Assembly: GCA_030411725.1 (NCBI GenBank)
Contig: MU839827.1
Span: 558,001-622,000, forward strand
Direction of reading: 5' to 3'
Length of the DNA stretch: 64,000 nucleotides
From: Echria macrotheca
Taxonomy: Eukaryota; Ascomycota; Sordariomycetes; Sordariales; Schizotheciaceae
Part shown: positions 63,171-64,000 of the stretch, in pieces
How positions within the stretch are numbered: position 1 is the stretch's first letter
How the letters are laid out: each line of letters opens with the position of its first letter
Notes under the pieces: generated by a model
Databases searched by the model: none
Seen by the model: only the letters and a program-made list of their open reading frames with translations
What the model was told of the DNA's origin: nothing
Position numbers and translations under genes: made by a program

Positions 63171-64000
63171 TTATTCCTCGTCCGACGCGCTCTCGTCCGA
63201 TTCGATATACATAAATTCGTGCTGATGATCCCATGGAGGAGCAAATGGGCCATGCTGCCCACTGCTAGGCACGTAGCGCAGCGGCGGTGACACAACCTGG
63301 TTTGGGGGCGGCAGCCCGAGAGAAATTGGGTCTCTAGGCTGGTAGGTCGGTGCGTCCAGTTCATGTCTCCGGCGGCGATCGGGGGGAATCTCAGCCTCCA
63401 GTTCATACGGAGGTTCTGTAAATGGGCCGGCGCTACCGTCCAGCAACATGCGCGGCGGCCAGCAATCATCATCCATCCTCGCTGCCTCGTGAGTTTGGTT
63501 GTCATGGTTGCCTCCTTCGCTCGAATCTGACCACCACTCTTGAGTTTTGCGACGAAAAGGATTGGTGCTCATCATGACTTCCTCCGTCGGTAATCCGCGA
63601 ACATAGATCGAGCAAAATGTCCCGTTTGTACAGAACCTGTCCAAAACGTGCGCGGGCATTCCGTTAGGCCAGAATGGGTTTGTGCTGGCAGGTGAGTCAT
63701 CGCGTGTGTCGGTGGCAAGTTGCTGTGGTGAAGTGATTTCTGCAGCACTGTCGGGGCCTCTCCGCAGCCGTGGTACAAAACGATGCCCCGGAAGAGGTCG
63801 CTCAGTCTGTTGCGCTTCTAGTAGCCGGAGCTGTTGGACGATGTCGTGGAAGCCTTCCTTGATGGCGGCTAACCTGGCATTCCCGTGGAGCTCGACGATC
63901 GTGGCGTCGGTTTCTCTCTCATTTCTCATCTTGAAATAGTAGTCGTATGAGTTGAGCGGATTGGCTGCGGCCGCAAGCAGCAGCTGGACGCATGAAAGCC
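63171..64000 (-). CDS. Unknown protein, N-terminal part beyond the right edge
   Basis: The minus-strand frame is open from the window edge: LLLAAAANPLNSYDYYFKMR, then NERETDATIVELHGNARLAA and KEGFHDIVQQLRLLEAQQ, which looks helical. The remainder is low-complexity, Pro/Arg/Asp-rich and disordered, ending ESDESASDEE. An internal Met lies at 63929, but coding-like sequence continues upstream of it, so the gene is treated as truncated. No domain recognised. Confidence 0.6.
   Translation of the reverse strand, partial: LSCVQLLLAAAANPLNSYDYYFKMRNERETDATIVELHGNARLAAIKEGFHDIVQQLRLLEAQQTERPLPGHRFVPRLRRGPDSAAEITSPQQLATDTRDDSPASTNPFWPNGMPAHVLDRFCTNGTFCSIYVRGLPTEEVMMSTNPFRRKTQEWWSDSSEGGNHDNQTHEAARMDDDCWPPRMLLDGSAGPFTEPPYELEAEIPPDRRRRHELDAPTYQPRDPISLGLPPPNQVVSPPLRYVPSSGQHGPFAPPWDHQHEFMYIESDESASDEE

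Noticed and set aside
1..64000. CRISPR array, bacterial operon, rRNA gene, intact transposon or secondary-metabolite cluster
   Set aside because: No regularly spaced repeats, no 5S/18S/28S signature, no transposase or reverse transcriptase, and no PKS, NRPS or terpene synthase gene were seen.

Overview
This window is nuclear DNA from a filamentous ascomycete, most likely a Sordariomycete (Chaetomiaceae-like; inference). The genes are GC-rich and carry few, short introns (about 48-100 nt) with GTRNGT donors and CTAAC-like branch sites. They encode fungal hallmarks: alpha-1,3-glucan synthase, a GPI-anchored alpha-amylase, Tcp11/Sok1, Ecm4 and Trm6. No bacterial operons, CRISPR arrays, rRNA genes or intact transposons were seen. 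Gene models below were spliced by hand from the sequence.

Left third (1-24,000): a truncated M1 aminopeptidase; a large Tcp11-domain protein; a four-span membrane protein; the Ecm4-type glutathionyl-hydroquinone reductase diverging from Trm6 (tRNA m1A58 methyltransferase subunit); the ARPC3 subunit of Arp2/3; and a probable nuclear protein of unknown function. Next comes a gene-poor accessory stretch (16,800-22,000) with a frameshifted ankyrin-repeat relic, a two-exon gene for a small secreted cysteine-rich protein, and a doubtful two-exon unknown. A secreted type-B carboxylesterase/lipase closes this part.

Middle (24,000-41,600): a simple-repeat-rich region with a tRNA-like sequence and a 65-bp tandem duplication; a PDI-related thioredoxin-fold gene, full of microsatellites, diverging from a prolyl 4-hydroxylase; a multi-span membrane protein; an intron-containing tRNA-Glu(CTC); a C2H2/C2HC zinc-finger factor; a 2EXR/F-box-like protein; and a pepsin-family aspartic protease whose N-terminal extension carries an FPTG/YPAYPTG tandem repeat.

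Right third (41,600-64,000): alpha-1,3-glucan synthase (2370 aa) and a GPI-anchored alpha-amylase-like enzyme are transcribed divergently from a 2.4-kb spacer that contains a 65-bp inverted repeat pair. The amylase carries Asn in place of the conserved region-I His, which suggests glucan transfer and a role in cell-wall alpha-glucan maturation alongside the synthase. After these come an MFS transporter, a small unknown, a KstD-like FAD dehydrogenase, a minimal nucleotidyltransferase and a gene cut by the right edge.

No completely new multi-gene system is evident. The best leads are the repeat-bearing aspartic protease, the glucan synthase/amylase module with its inverted repeat, the small secreted protein, and the divergent PDI-like/prolyl hydroxylase pair.
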